A DNA stretch of 64,000 bases from Cytobacillus pseudoceanisediminis (GTDB taxonomy: Bacteria; Bacillota; Bacilli; Bacillales; Cytobacillaceae): the NCBI RefSeq assembly GCF_023516215.1, contig NZ_CP097349.1:4430001-4494000 (forward strand), given 5' to 3'. Below the pieces are notes generated by a model. The model made no database searches, was not told where the DNA came from, and was given only the letters and a program-made list of their open reading frames with translations. How positions within the stretch are numbered: the stretch's first letter is position 1; every line of letters begins with the position of its first letter. Both the position numbers and the translations under genes were made by a program. Positions 47,016-55,786 of this stretch are shown here, piece by piece.

Positions 47016-48290
47016 GTGAGTAATCTTGAAAATCAATTAAAAGAGTGGCGGCGTGATTTTCACCGCTATCCAGAGGGAGGATTCCTGGAAATGCGGACAG
47101 CCTCCATTGTCGCATCGATCCTGGATGACCTTGGATTCCAGCTGGAAATGGGCAGGAAGGTAATGGCAGCTGATTATTTTATGGGGAAGCCGAATCAAGA
47201 GGAAACAGCCGCACATTATCGATGGGCTCTCGAAAACGGTGCGAAAAAAGAATATATCGAAGCTTTTACAGACGGCTATACAGGCATTGTCGCAACAATG
47301 GATACTAAAAAGGATGGCCCGGTGATTGCATTCCGTGTTGATATGGATGCATTGCCGATCCATGAATCAGAGGCAGACAGCCATTTTCCGCAAAAAGAAG
47401 GATTCAGGTCTGCAGTTCCAAACACCATGCATGCCTGCGGACACGATGCACATACAACCATCGGGCTTGGCCTGGCAAACTTAATTGCTGAAAATAAAGA
47501 CAGCCTTAAGGGGAAAATCAAATTGATTTTTCAGCCTGCCGAGGAAGGCACCCGCGGGGCTCGTTCGATGTCCGAAGCAGGAGTTGTCGATGATGTGGAT
47601 TATTTAATTGCCTCACATGTCGGTACAGGAGTTCCAGATGGACATTTTGTGGCATCAAAAAACGGATTCCTGGCTACGTCAAAACTTGATGTAACGTTTA
47701 AAGGAGTATCTTCCCATGCAGGCGGAAATCCGGAAGAGGGTAAAAACGCTTTGCTCGCCGCCGCTTCTGCTGCCCTGAATATTTACGCTATTCCGCGTCA
47801 TTCAGAAGGGGCAACCCGCATCAACGTGGGTGAAATGCATGCAGGCTCAGGCCGAAATATCATCGCAGATAAAGCTGTGCTGAAGATAGAAACACGCGGG
47901 GAAACGACAAAAATTAACGAATATGTCAAAGCCCAGGCCGAAGCTGTTATCGCAGGATCAGCCCAAATGTATGGCGTAGAATACGAGATTCGTACTGTGG
48001 GCGAGGCCATTAGTGCTCAAGGTTCAAAAGAGCTGGCATCCGTCTTGCATGCCTGTGCACAAGAAGCTTCCTATATAAAGGAAAGTATTCTTGAAGATGA
48101 TTCACCTGCGGGCTCAGAGGATGCAACCTTCTTCATGGAGCGTGTTCAGCAAAATGGAGGTCAGGCCACATACTGCATTTTCGGTACAGAACTGGCTGCA
48201 GGCCATCATAACGAAAAGTTTGATATTAATGAGGGCACAATGCTAAATGCCGTCCGGCTGCTGTTTGAATCTATAAAAAAATTAAACTAA
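47016..48290 (+). CDS. M20 amidohydrolase, second AbgA-like copy
   Basis: The 424-residue enzyme is a clear paralogue of the 42214 product (EWRRDFHRYPEGGFLEMRT, MHACGHDAHTTIGLG, PAEEGTRGARSMSEAG, PAGSEDATFFMERV). It starts with GTG behind AGGATGTGG. Being right after the AbgT gene, it may form the main hydrolase-transporter pair, leaving the two copies with different N-acyl amino acid preferences. This is inferred from position. Confidence 0.87.
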   Translation: MSNLENQLKEWRRDFHRYPEGGFLEMRTASIVASILDDLGFQLEMGRKVMAADYFMGKPNQEETAAHYRWALENGAKKEYIEAFTDGYTGIVATMDTKKDGPVIAFRVDMDALPIHESEADSHFPQKEGFRSAVPNTMHACGHDAHTTIGLGLANLIAENKDSLKGKIKLIFQPAEEGTRGARSMSEAGVVDDVDYLIASHVGTGVPDGHFVASKNGFLATSKLDVTFKGVSSHAGGNPEEGKNALLAAASAALNIYAIPRHSEGATRINVGEMHAGSGRNIIADKAVLKIETRGETTKINEYVKAQAEAVIAGSAQMYGVEYEIRTVGEAISAQGSKELASVLHACAQEASYIKESILEDDSPAGSEDATFFMERVQQNGGQATYCIFGTELAAGHHNEKFDINEGTMLNAVRLLFESIKKLN

Positions 48291-48353
48291 TAAATGGATG
48301 AGGCAGAGCAATCTGCCTCATTTTCTTCATGAGATCAGGGAGGAGTGCTGAAA

Positions 48354-49592
48354 ATGAATGAATGGTTGGATAAGTATCTGAAAGCGTTAAATTTAACAGA
48401 CAGCATGAACCAGGCTAAAGGGTTCTGCCGGTTAGGCTACACGGAAGAAGAATGGCGGGCCATTGATGTATTTGTTTCCATTGCAGAGGATATGGGGTTG
48501 AAGGTTCGAAGAGATGAAGCGGGGAATGCTATTGCCCGCTGGGAAGCTGAAGATTCCTCACCTGCTGTTGCCACAGGTTCTCATGTGGATACGGTCAAAG
48601 GCGGAGGTGGCTATGATGGTGTGGCCGGTGTCCTCTGCGGTCTGGCTGCCGTAAAGAAATTGAAAGAAGAAGGATTCGAACCTGCTTCACCCATTGAAGT
48701 CATTTGTTTTGCATCGGAGGAATCATCCCGTTTTGGCGTATCAACCATTGGCAGCAAGGCTATGAGCGGCCTGCTTAATAAGAGCGAAGTGGAAGATGTA
48801 ACGGATGAGGATGGCATCACCATCCGTCAGGCAGTCGAGGGCATGGGTTTGTCGTGGGAAGCTATTGAAAAGGCTGAACGGCCGGAGTCAGCTCTAAAAA
48901 GTTTTATTGAGCTTCACATAGAGCAGGGGACCAGAATTGAAGATGCCGGTGCAGACTTTGGAGCAGTGACGGCAGTTGCCTGCCCAATCCGTTTAAAGGT
49001 AATCATCAATGGACAGATGGGGCACACAGGAACGACGCCGATGGGCAAACGAAAGGATGCCTTTGTAGCGGCTGCACCTCTCGTTTCATTCATATCAGAG
49101 ACAGCTCTTTCTTTATCGGCTTCCAATGCGGTGCCGATTGTAGCGACAGCAAGCACCTTTGAACTAAAGCCGAACGCCATGAATGTGATTCCCGGAACGG
49201 TTGAGCTTGGAGTCGATATCCGCAGTGTGGAAGATTCGCTGAAAAAAGAAATGGAGGAGCTCATCCGAGAAAAATGTCTTCAGCTTTCTGAATCTTTTGG
49301 TGTTAAAATAGAAGTAAAAACGCTTGTTCATAATCCATCCGTTCAGCTGGATGAGGCAGTGATGCGGAAATTACAGCAATCAGGTGAAACTTTAGGATAC
49401 AAAGCCTTGGTGCTTGAAAGCGGTGCTGGCCATGATGTCATGAATATGGCGGCCAAATGGCCTTCAGGGCTTTTATTCATTCCCTGCAAAAATGGGCTCA
49501 GCCACCATCCTGAGGAGTTTGCCTCTATTGAAGATCTGAGAATGGGAACAGAGATTATCGCTCAATATTTAAAAAATGAAACAAGCATATAA
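48354..49592 (+). CDS. Zn-dependent M20 hydrolase of the hydantoinase/carbamoylase family
   Basis: The 412-residue enzyme has the amidase/carbamoylase signature: TGSHVDTVKGGGGYDGVAG with metal His and Asp, CFASEESSRFGVSTIGSKAM with Glu ligands, ELHIEQGTRIE, MGHTGTTPM, and SGAGHDVMNMA. Members cut N-carbamoyl-L-amino acids, allantoate or ureidoglycine-type substrates. ATG 48354 has GGGAGGAG 7 bases upstream. It lies between an AbgA-like gene and the regulator. A similar gene begins at 54449. Confidence 0.87.
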   Translation: MNEWLDKYLKALNLTDSMNQAKGFCRLGYTEEEWRAIDVFVSIAEDMGLKVRRDEAGNAIARWEAEDSSPAVATGSHVDTVKGGGGYDGVAGVLCGLAAVKKLKEEGFEPASPIEVICFASEESSRFGVSTIGSKAMSGLLNKSEVEDVTDEDGITIRQAVEGMGLSWEAIEKAERPESALKSFIELHIEQGTRIEDAGADFGAVTAVACPIRLKVIINGQMGHTGTTPMGKRKDAFVAAAPLVSFISETALSLSASNAVPIVATASTFELKPNAMNVIPGTVELGVDIRSVEDSLKKEMEELIREKCLQLSESFGVKIEVKTLVHNPSVQLDEAVMRKLQQSGETLGYKALVLESGAGHDVMNMAAKWPSGLLFIPCKNGLSHHPEEFASIEDLRMGTEIIAQYLKNETSI

Positions 49593-49613
49593 AGAAGAAG
49601 CAGGTGGAAAAGA

Positions 49614-50924
49614 ATGAAGATTCGCGTTGGGGTAGTGGGGCCGGGAGACTCCGTTGGACACATTCTTGCCTTATCGCGTGAATACAGCGAGCTTGAGATG
49701 ATTCCATACATTTATAAGGAAACAAAAGAAACGGAAAAAATTATCAGGGAACATAAAACGGAAATCGATTTATGGTTTTTCTCCGGACAGGCTCCTTATT
49801 ATTACGCGCGTTCAAAAGGGCTGATCGGAGAAGAAAACGCGCATTATCCCCCACTATATGGCTCCAGCCTTCTGGGAACACTCCTTGAAGCGCATATCAG
49901 GGAAGGCGGATTTCAGCAGGCAAGCCTGGACACCATTCAGGAATCGGAGCTTGATATACTAAAGAATACATACTTTTTAGGGGACTTAAACATCCATACT
50001 TTTTCCTACAATGAATACGAGCCGGCAGAGGAAATAATCCGTTTTCATAAGAAGCTTTTTGAGGAAGGGAAGACGGAGGTCGCATTGACTTGTGTCCAGG
50101 AGGTACATGACCGGCTGAGGGAACAGGGAATCCCATGCTACCGGGTGGTCCCTTCCCCTGTCGCCATTAAACTTGTACTCCGCTACCTAAGGGAAAGAGG
50201 CCAGTCCAATTGGTATAAGCGCTCCCAGATAGCGATTATGGGAATGGAAGTCGTTCACTCTGCAAGCTCACTGGAAGAGCAGCATTTCACCTATGAAATG
50301 AAGCGGCATGAGCTGGAAATCAAGCAGGTCATGCTTGATTATGCGGAAAAAGTCCAAGGCTCCTTTGTGCAGATCGGGGATGGTCTATTCTTTATTTATA
50401 CAACCCGGGGCGAAATGGAAATGCATTTTCAGGAAGCCTCCATGTACTCTCTAATAGAAGAAGCGAAAATCCACAGCAAGCTGAAGGTGAGAATCGGTGT
50501 CGGCTACGGGCTGACAGCATATGATGCAGAGCAAAATGTCCGGCTCGCCCTCCAATATGCCCGGGATCAGAAAGCTTCGCCTGTGGTTAGTGTCGATGAA
50601 ACCAAACAAATTAAGGAACACCTTTCTGAATGCGGCGAAGAGGCGGTCTCCTACCAGCACCGCATTTGGGGAGAGGAATGGGAAGAACGCTTTAAGGGCG
50701 CCAAAATCAATCCGGCAATCGTATCCAAAATCGAATACCTATCAAGGCACTATCAAAAAAATATTGTCACTGCGCAGGAAGTCTCAAGATGGCTGAAAAA
50801 CACAGAACGCAATTCGAGGAGGATTATGGCGGAGCTCGAACGGCTGGGGCTTGCCAAAGTGACGGGTGAAGAACAGCCTGGGCAGCGCGGGCGGCCGCGG
50901 AAGGTTTATGAGTTGAAGCTATAA
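49614..50924 (+). CDS. Transcriptional regulator with GGDEF-like region and winged helix
   Basis: The 436-residue protein has an N-terminal alpha/beta sensor part (VGVVGPGDSVGHILALSREY). A degenerate GGDEF-like region lies at about 210-330 (RIGVGYGLTAYDAEQNVRLA), as in CdaR/PucR-type regulators. A C-terminal winged helix follows (RWLKNTERNSRRIMAELERLG). No catalytic GGDEF residues are seen, so it is not a cyclase. It is last in the abg-like cluster, 21 bases after the carbamoylase-type gene, and probably controls it. The ligand is unknown. Confidence 0.72.
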   Translation: MKIRVGVVGPGDSVGHILALSREYSELEMIPYIYKETKETEKIIREHKTEIDLWFFSGQAPYYYARSKGLIGEENAHYPPLYGSSLLGTLLEAHIREGGFQQASLDTIQESELDILKNTYFLGDLNIHTFSYNEYEPAEEIIRFHKKLFEEGKTEVALTCVQEVHDRLREQGIPCYRVVPSPVAIKLVLRYLRERGQSNWYKRSQIAIMGMEVVHSASSLEEQHFTYEMKRHELEIKQVMLDYAEKVQGSFVQIGDGLFFIYTTRGEMEMHFQEASMYSLIEEAKIHSKLKVRIGVGYGLTAYDAEQNVRLALQYARDQKASPVVSVDETKQIKEHLSECGEEAVSYQHRIWGEEWEERFKGAKINPAIVSKIEYLSRHYQKNIVTAQEVSRWLKNTERNSRRIMAELERLGLAKVTGEEQPGQRGRPRKVYELKL

Positions 50925-50946
50925 AATGGATAAAAGGGTTTGTTTT

Positions 50947-50976
50947 AAGGAGGAGGCTTAGGCTTTCTTCTTTTTT
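50947..50976 (+). terminator. Terminator of the abg-like cluster
   Basis: AAGGAGGAGGC and GCTTTCTTCTT can pair with three G-U pairs across TTAG, followed by TTTTTT. Confidence 0.6.
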
Positions 50977-51092
50977 TGTAAAGTCAATAACGGCAGAGCT
51001 ATAAATTGGAATTGGATTGCCGTTATATATAAGAAAATGGAAACGTGTCGTGTTTAAAGTCCTAATTTCCTGAAAATTCGACTTTTAATTAG

Positions 51093-51126
51093 TAAGTTAA
51101 AGGGCTTATGTGATATAGTTAACTTA
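51093..51126. promoter_or_regulatory. Inverted repeat upstream of the desaturase gene
   Basis: TAAGTTAA (51093-51100) and TTAACTTA (51119-51126) form a perfect 8-bp inverted repeat, 67 bases before the desaturase start. It may be an operator. No regulator is recognised. Confidence 0.35.
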
Positions 51127-51192
51127 TTACTAGGTCATAATAGTTAGTTATAAATTCTGGAATGGCAAACCATTTGTAATGGAGGTCTAAAC

Positions 51193-52083
51193 TTGTTAAC
51201 AAATCATCTCGATTTTCGTCTGGAGCCTAAGGTAAGGGAATTGTATGAAGAGCATAAGAAACGTGCTGAAAAAATAGACTGGGGATATCACGAGTTTCTC
51301 CCATGGGATAAAGCGCAGGATTTCCGCCGTGTTCCCTGGGATGAGAGTCAGGTGACACTCCCGGAGTCCGTCATTACCGCTGTGGAGACAGCACTATTAA
51401 CAGAAGTGAATCTCCCATGGTTCACCTCTTATTTGGACCAGACATTTAGAGGTTCATTGAGTGTCATTAAGGAATTTGTGCATACATGGACAGCGGAAGA
51501 GGATCAGCACTCCAATCTGCTAGAAACCTATTTGTTAATCACTCGTAATGTCCATCCGGGCAGGCTTCACCAGCTACATAAGCAAACAGTGGAAAATGGA
51601 TGGAATCCTGATTTCCATACGCCATTTGAAACGATGGTTTATACCTCCATGCAGGAGCTGGCCACCATGGTGTTTTACTATAATGTGGCGAAGGTGGCAG
51701 GGCCTCATGATAAGGATTTATCCAGCTTGCTGAGGCGATTGGCTAAAGATGAGACCCTTCATTATGCTTTTTACAGGGACGTTATTAAATATCACCTGCA
51801 ATTGGAACCTAATTATTGCTACTATCTGGGGAACGTCATCATGAACTTTAAAATGCCAGGTGCTGTCATGCCGGACTTTGAAGATCGGATGGCTATCATC
51901 GCAAAAGAGGCCAATTATGGCCCGCTTGAATATTTTGATCAGGTCCTGGATGTCATTATAGAGTATTGGGAAATTGAAAAGCTGAGGCCGATTGCACCTG
52001 AAGCAGAGAAAGCAAGACTTGATATCCTAAACTATCATGCTCGCTTAAAAAGGGTGAGGGATCGGTTTTACAGCAAGAAATAA
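51193..52083 (+). CDS. Acyl-ACP desaturase (soluble di-iron type)
   Basis: The 296-residue protein matches the plant-type stearoyl-ACP desaturase family. Its iron ligands are visible: a Glu in VETALLTEVNLP, the pair in EEDQHSNLLE (ExxH), a Glu in MQELATMVFY, and ExxH in KDETLHYAFY. It would insert a double bond into acyl-ACP with O2 and ferredoxin. This soluble type is common in plants and actinobacteria, while bacilli usually use the membrane desaturase Des. The start is TTG 51193 with TGGAGGTC upstream. It is a single gene closed by a terminator. Confidence 0.85.
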   Translation: MLTNHLDFRLEPKVRELYEEHKKRAEKIDWGYHEFLPWDKAQDFRRVPWDESQVTLPESVITAVETALLTEVNLPWFTSYLDQTFRGSLSVIKEFVHTWTAEEDQHSNLLETYLLITRNVHPGRLHQLHKQTVENGWNPDFHTPFETMVYTSMQELATMVFYYNVAKVAGPHDKDLSSLLRRLAKDETLHYAFYRDVIKYHLQLEPNYCYYLGNVIMNFKMPGAVMPDFEDRMAIIAKEANYGPLEYFDQVLDVIIEYWEIEKLRPIAPEAEKARLDILNYHARLKRVRDRFYSKK

Positions 52084-52088
52084 TTTGT

Positions 52089-52115
52089 AGAACCGGCGGG
52101 GCTGGTTCTTTTTTT
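52089..52115 (+). terminator. Terminator of the desaturase gene
   Basis: AGAACC pairs with GGTTCT and is followed by seven Ts. Confidence 0.88.
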
Positions 52116-52143
52116 GTTTGAAAAGAACCGAATTGTGAACGCT

Positions 52144-52255
52144 ACAAATTGAGTTTTCCAATCTGCAAATAGAAGGAAAGTCTTGCAAATAAAGTATTCA
52201 ATTCTGCAAATAGAATAACAGTCTTGCAAATAGAGAGCAAAAACCTGCAAATAGT
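52144..52255. repeat. Six degenerate 20-21 bp repeats (CTGCAAATAGA core)
   Basis: TGCAAATA or near forms occur at 52144 (TACAAATT), 52164, 52184, 52205, 52225 and 52246, with spacing of 20, 20, 21, 20 and 21. The core sequence is unlike those at 3442 and 14901, but the period and placement between genes are the same. Confidence 0.75.
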
Positions 52256-52347
52256 ACCCTATTTCCAATAAAAAGCTCCTCACCGATAGTTTTGCATTCC
52301 TATGAATCGGGAAATTACCTCAATAAAACAACCTGGAGGTAATCATT

Positions 52348-52705
52348 ATGCTGCAATTCATAGAATCCCGCTCTCCCTCTACAATTGCCCTCGCTTTCAA
52401 TGGGAATGCGACCAAGGAAGATGCTGAAAAACTGGATCAATACGTGAGAGAAAATTTTAAAGGTGACCAGAAATTCAATATTCTAGCCATCATGACGGAT
52501 GTAGACGGAACAACCTTCCAAGGAGCAGCGGAAGGAATAGAATTTGATATAAAAAGATGGAAACAGTTTAATAAATTCGCTGTTGTCAGTGACAAAGACT
52601 GGATAGGAACTGTTTCCCAAGCTTACAAACTACCTGCCTGGCATTAAAGTTGAATACTTTGAAGGCCATCAGCTTGAGGAAGCCTGGACTTGGATTAAGG
52701 AGTGA
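52348..52705 (+). CDS. SpoIIAA-like/STAS-type small protein (frame broken by one base)
   Basis: The protein begins MLQFIESRSPSTIALAFNGN and resembles the SpoIIAA-like family (DUF3478, STAS fold). The frame is broken at CCC 52616-52618; removing one C gives TVSKLTNYLPGIKVEYFEGH and a stop at 52703-52705, for 118 residues. This break is a gain of one base, unlike most in the window. The fold suggests a lipid-binding or signalling role, but none is proven. CTGGAGGTAATC lies upstream. Confidence 0.75.
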
Positions 52706-52831
52706 GAGGTTATCCATACATTTGATGGATTCCCTTTGCAATCCGGAAATGGAATAAGGAAATGTTAAAAGGGCCGGTTTCCAGTGAGCCGGCCTTTTGT
52801 GTGCATCCAAAGACAATTAGTGCACGAGACT

Positions 52832-54217
52832 CTATCGTTCATGCACCTTCAGTTTCTTGGCCTTTTTTACAACCGTCGATTGGTCAATCTTTAAGGCTTC
52901 GGCCACTCTTCTGGTGGTTTTATACTTTTGGAAAGCGGTTAATAGCATGTTCCTTTCTAATTGATCCACCGCTTCTTTCAGGGGGTGAATTCTTCGCTTT
53001 GGGTGTTGGGACTTGAGGCTTCGGTCATTTCGAGGATTTTTTCGGCTTCGATCGTATCCCCTATTGTGTTAATGACCAGTCTTTCAATCATATTTTGCAG
53101 TTCTCTTATATTTCCGGGGTAGTTGTAATCATATAGCGCCCTGATGGCTTCTTCGGAGAAGGTCTTTTTCATCTTATATTTATTATTCATGCTGTCAAGA
53201 AACATTTTGGCGAGGAAAAGCAGGTCTTCCTTACGCTCTCTTAGTGAAGGGATCGTAATGGGCACAACGTTCAGCCTGTAAAAGAGGTCCTCGCGGAATT
53301 GGCCGGCCCTCACCAGCTCCTTAATATCCTTATTGGTGGCTGCAATGATTCTGCAGTCTACTTTAAAAGATGCCGTTCCCCCGATTCTTCTTACAGTACG
53401 ATCATCCAGAACATGCAGAAGCTTCACCTGCAGGCTCACAGGCATGTCTCCGATTTCATCCAGGAAAATGGTGCCGCTGCCGGCAGTTTCAAACAGCCCT
53501 TTTTTCCATCCTTTAGTGCACCTGTGAACGCCCCCTTTTCATAACCGAAAAGCTCTGATTCGAGCAGGTTTTCAGGTATGGCCCCGCAATTGATGGAAAT
53601 AAAGGGCCGGTCCTTGCGATTGCTGACAGAATGAATCATATCGGCCATATACCCTTTTCCGACACCGGTTTCTCCCAATAATAAAACGGTTGCTTCCATA
53701 TTGGCGATATGATGAACCAATTCAATGATTTTTTTCATATCCGGACTTTCAGAGGCCACTTTGCCCCTTTCCAGCTGAGTTCTTTTCATTAATTCCTGTT
53801 TCATCCACTCATGCTCTGCCTGAAGTCTTTTAAGGTCAGAGGCCAGCTTATCCGTTTCGGTAATATCCTTTGAGATGTTAATAATTTTCTCAATCTTTTT
53901 TCCCTATTAAAAATGGGAGTGCCGGTTACCAGGACCGTTTTATTGGCAGCTGTTTTCTGTATAATGGTGACCCTTCTTTTCTTGCGGATCACTTCGCAGG
54001 TGACTGAAATGCTGAAAAAACCTTGTTCTTCAAGTATAAAGGCATTTTTTCCAACCAGTTCAGATTCTGGTACACCGAAAATTTTCTCACAGGATTTGCT
54101 GATTCTGGTAAATACCCCTTCACCGTTTGTAATGGTGATTGCGCTATGGGTTGTATCCAAAATGAAGTTTAAATCCTCAAAGGCTTGCTTATATGTTTCC
54201 AGCTGATTATTCTCCAT
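52832..54217 (-). CDS. Sigma-54-dependent transcriptional activator, PAS-AAA-HTH (three frame breaks)
   Basis: Four frames join into one protein of about 462 residues. The parts are: an N-terminal PAS domain (ILDTTHSAITITNGEGVFTR), a sigma-54 AAA domain with Walker A LLGETGVGKGYM, the sigma-54-contact loop FTGA (in KGAFTGALKD), GTIFLDEIGDMP, ATNKDIKELV and NYPGNIRELQNMIERL, and a C-terminal helix-turn-helix (TTRRVAEALKIDQSTVV). Breaks lie in T6 at 53896-53901, T6 at 53500-53505 and G5 at 52981-52985; each is cured by one added base. It faces away from the hydrolase operon whose sigma-54 promoter lies 110 bases off, so it is the likely activator. The PAS ligand is unknown. Confidence 0.88.
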
Positions 54218-54250
54218 AAAAACCCCCACTTATTCGCTTGATGATTAAAT

Positions 54251-54279
54251 TCATCAGATTTTGATGATATTTTTCATCA
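54251..54279. promoter_or_regulatory. Upstream activator sites for the sigma-54 promoter
   Basis: TCATCA (54251-54256), TGATGA (54262-54267) and TCATCA (54274-54279) form two overlapping palindromes with 11-12 bp between half-sites. They lie about 50-80 bases before the -24/-12 promoter and between the divergent activator and hydrolase genes, the usual place for the activator's enhancer sites. Confidence 0.65.
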
Positions 54280-54329
54280 CCAACAAAAGGACAGACCAAT
54301 AAATACAGTGAAAATCAATGGATTAAAGT

Positions 54330-54345
54330 TGGCATGCTTCTTGCA
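54330..54345 (+). promoter_or_regulatory. Sigma-54 (-24/-12) promoter
   Basis: TGGCATGCTTCTTGCA matches the sigma-54 consensus TGGCAYN5TTGCW fully, with ten bases between the GG and the GC. It points toward the hydrolase gene at 54449, leaving a leader of about 90 bases. Confidence 0.88.
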
Positions 54346-54448
54346 ACCTAGATTTAAATAACCATTTTTAATTTTCTAAAAATTATACCATTGACAACAT
54401 GAGCAATGCCAGGGGTAAAAAACATTTTAATAGAAAGGGGGAGTTTGG

Positions 54449-55705
54449 TTGGAGATCAATCTCAGCCGGCTGATGAACGATTTTGAAAACATAGTAGGTT
54501 TTACCAGTACGCCGGGCAATGGCTGTACGAGATTCTCGTACAGTAAAGAGGATCAGAGAGTCAGAGAATATCTTTTTGCCCGGATGGAGGAGCTGGGGAT
54601 GGACGTAAAGGTTGATGCCATCGGAAATATTAGGGCTACATACGGAAAAGAACTGAATAGGCCTTCCATTATGATTGGTTCTCATCACGATACTGTGAAA
54701 AATGGAGGGAAATACGACGGGTTAACGGGTGTATTAGCTGCACTGGAAATTATAAGAGTATTAAAAGAAGAGAAGGCAGAATTGCAGCAGCCAATTGAAT
54801 TGGTAAGCTTCGCAGAAGAAGAAGGCTCCAATTTTGGCATAACCATGCTTGGCAGTAAAGTGTTTGCCGGAAAATATAGTTTGGAAGAATTAAAGACAAT
54901 TAAGAATGCAAAGGGAAAGTCTGTTTACGAAACAGCTAAAGATTTTGGGCTTGAAATTGATCAAGCAGAAAGAGATATTCTCCAAAGAGGAGAAATAGAC
55001 GCCATGATTGAGCTGCATATCGAACAGGGACAGATACTTGAAAGCCAGCAAAAATCAATTGGAATTGTCCAGGCTATTGCCGGTATGAGAACGTATAAGG
55101 TGACAATTGAGGGAGATTCGAATCATGCAGGGACCACTCCAATGGATTTAAGATCAGATCCAATGGCTGGTGCAGCTGAAATCATCTCCCAAATTCGAAA
55201 AACTGCTAAAAATGATGTATTACAGTCAACAGTGGCAACAGTCGGGAAAATAGAGTGCAGGCCAAATATTCCAAACGTGATTCCTCAGGAAGTCGAATTC
55301 TATGTGGACATCAGAGATGTTGAAGCTAAAGGAGTAGAAATTGTTTCCGGGAAGCTTGCTCAAAAGGTTAAAGAGGTATCTGATGAGCACTCGTTAAAAT
55401 GCACAATCGAGCTGGTTGGCGAATCCAGAACAGTTAAGCTTTCATCCCGGCTTATTGAAAAGATTGAGGAAACGGCAATCGAGAAGAGATTTGATTATTT
55501 AAAGCTGAATAGCGGTGCTGTACATGATACAGCAATGTTAAGCGGATTGACTGATATAGGTATGATTTTTATTCCGAGCAAGGGAGGAAAAAGCCATTGC
55601 CCTGAGGAGTATACAAGTGAAATAGACCTTAAGGCAGGCTGTGATTTATTGCTGAATGTCGTGAGAAAGCTGGCATGCAAAAAAACGGAAAAGCAGAAGA
55701 TCTAA
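54449..55705 (+). CDS. Zn-dependent M20 hydrolase, hydantoinase/carbamoylase family
   Basis: The 418-residue enzyme starts with TTG 54449 behind AAAGGGGGAG. It has the carbamoylase motifs GSHHDTVKNGGKYDGLTG, SFAEEEGSNFGITMLGSK, ELHIEQGQILES, SNHAGTTPMDLRSD and SGAVHDTAMLS. It is related to the 48354 product but clearly distinct. It is the first gene behind the sigma-54 promoter. Likely substrates are N-carbamoyl amino acids or ureido compounds; which one is not evident. Confidence 0.87.
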   Translation: MEINLSRLMNDFENIVGFTSTPGNGCTRFSYSKEDQRVREYLFARMEELGMDVKVDAIGNIRATYGKELNRPSIMIGSHHDTVKNGGKYDGLTGVLAALEIIRVLKEEKAELQQPIELVSFAEEEGSNFGITMLGSKVFAGKYSLEELKTIKNAKGKSVYETAKDFGLEIDQAERDILQRGEIDAMIELHIEQGQILESQQKSIGIVQAIAGMRTYKVTIEGDSNHAGTTPMDLRSDPMAGAAEIISQIRKTAKNDVLQSTVATVGKIECRPNIPNVIPQEVEFYVDIRDVEAKGVEIVSGKLAQKVKEVSDEHSLKCTIELVGESRTVKLSSRLIEKIEETAIEKRFDYLKLNSGAVHDTAMLSGLTDIGMIFIPSKGGKSHCPEEYTSEIDLKAGCDLLLNVVRKLACKKTEKQKI

Positions 55706-55786
55706 AATACCTGCTTTTCTCTCTTTTTACATTTTTCATTTTACAGATAATTTTTAATATTAAATATTTTATAGGAGATGAAGAAA

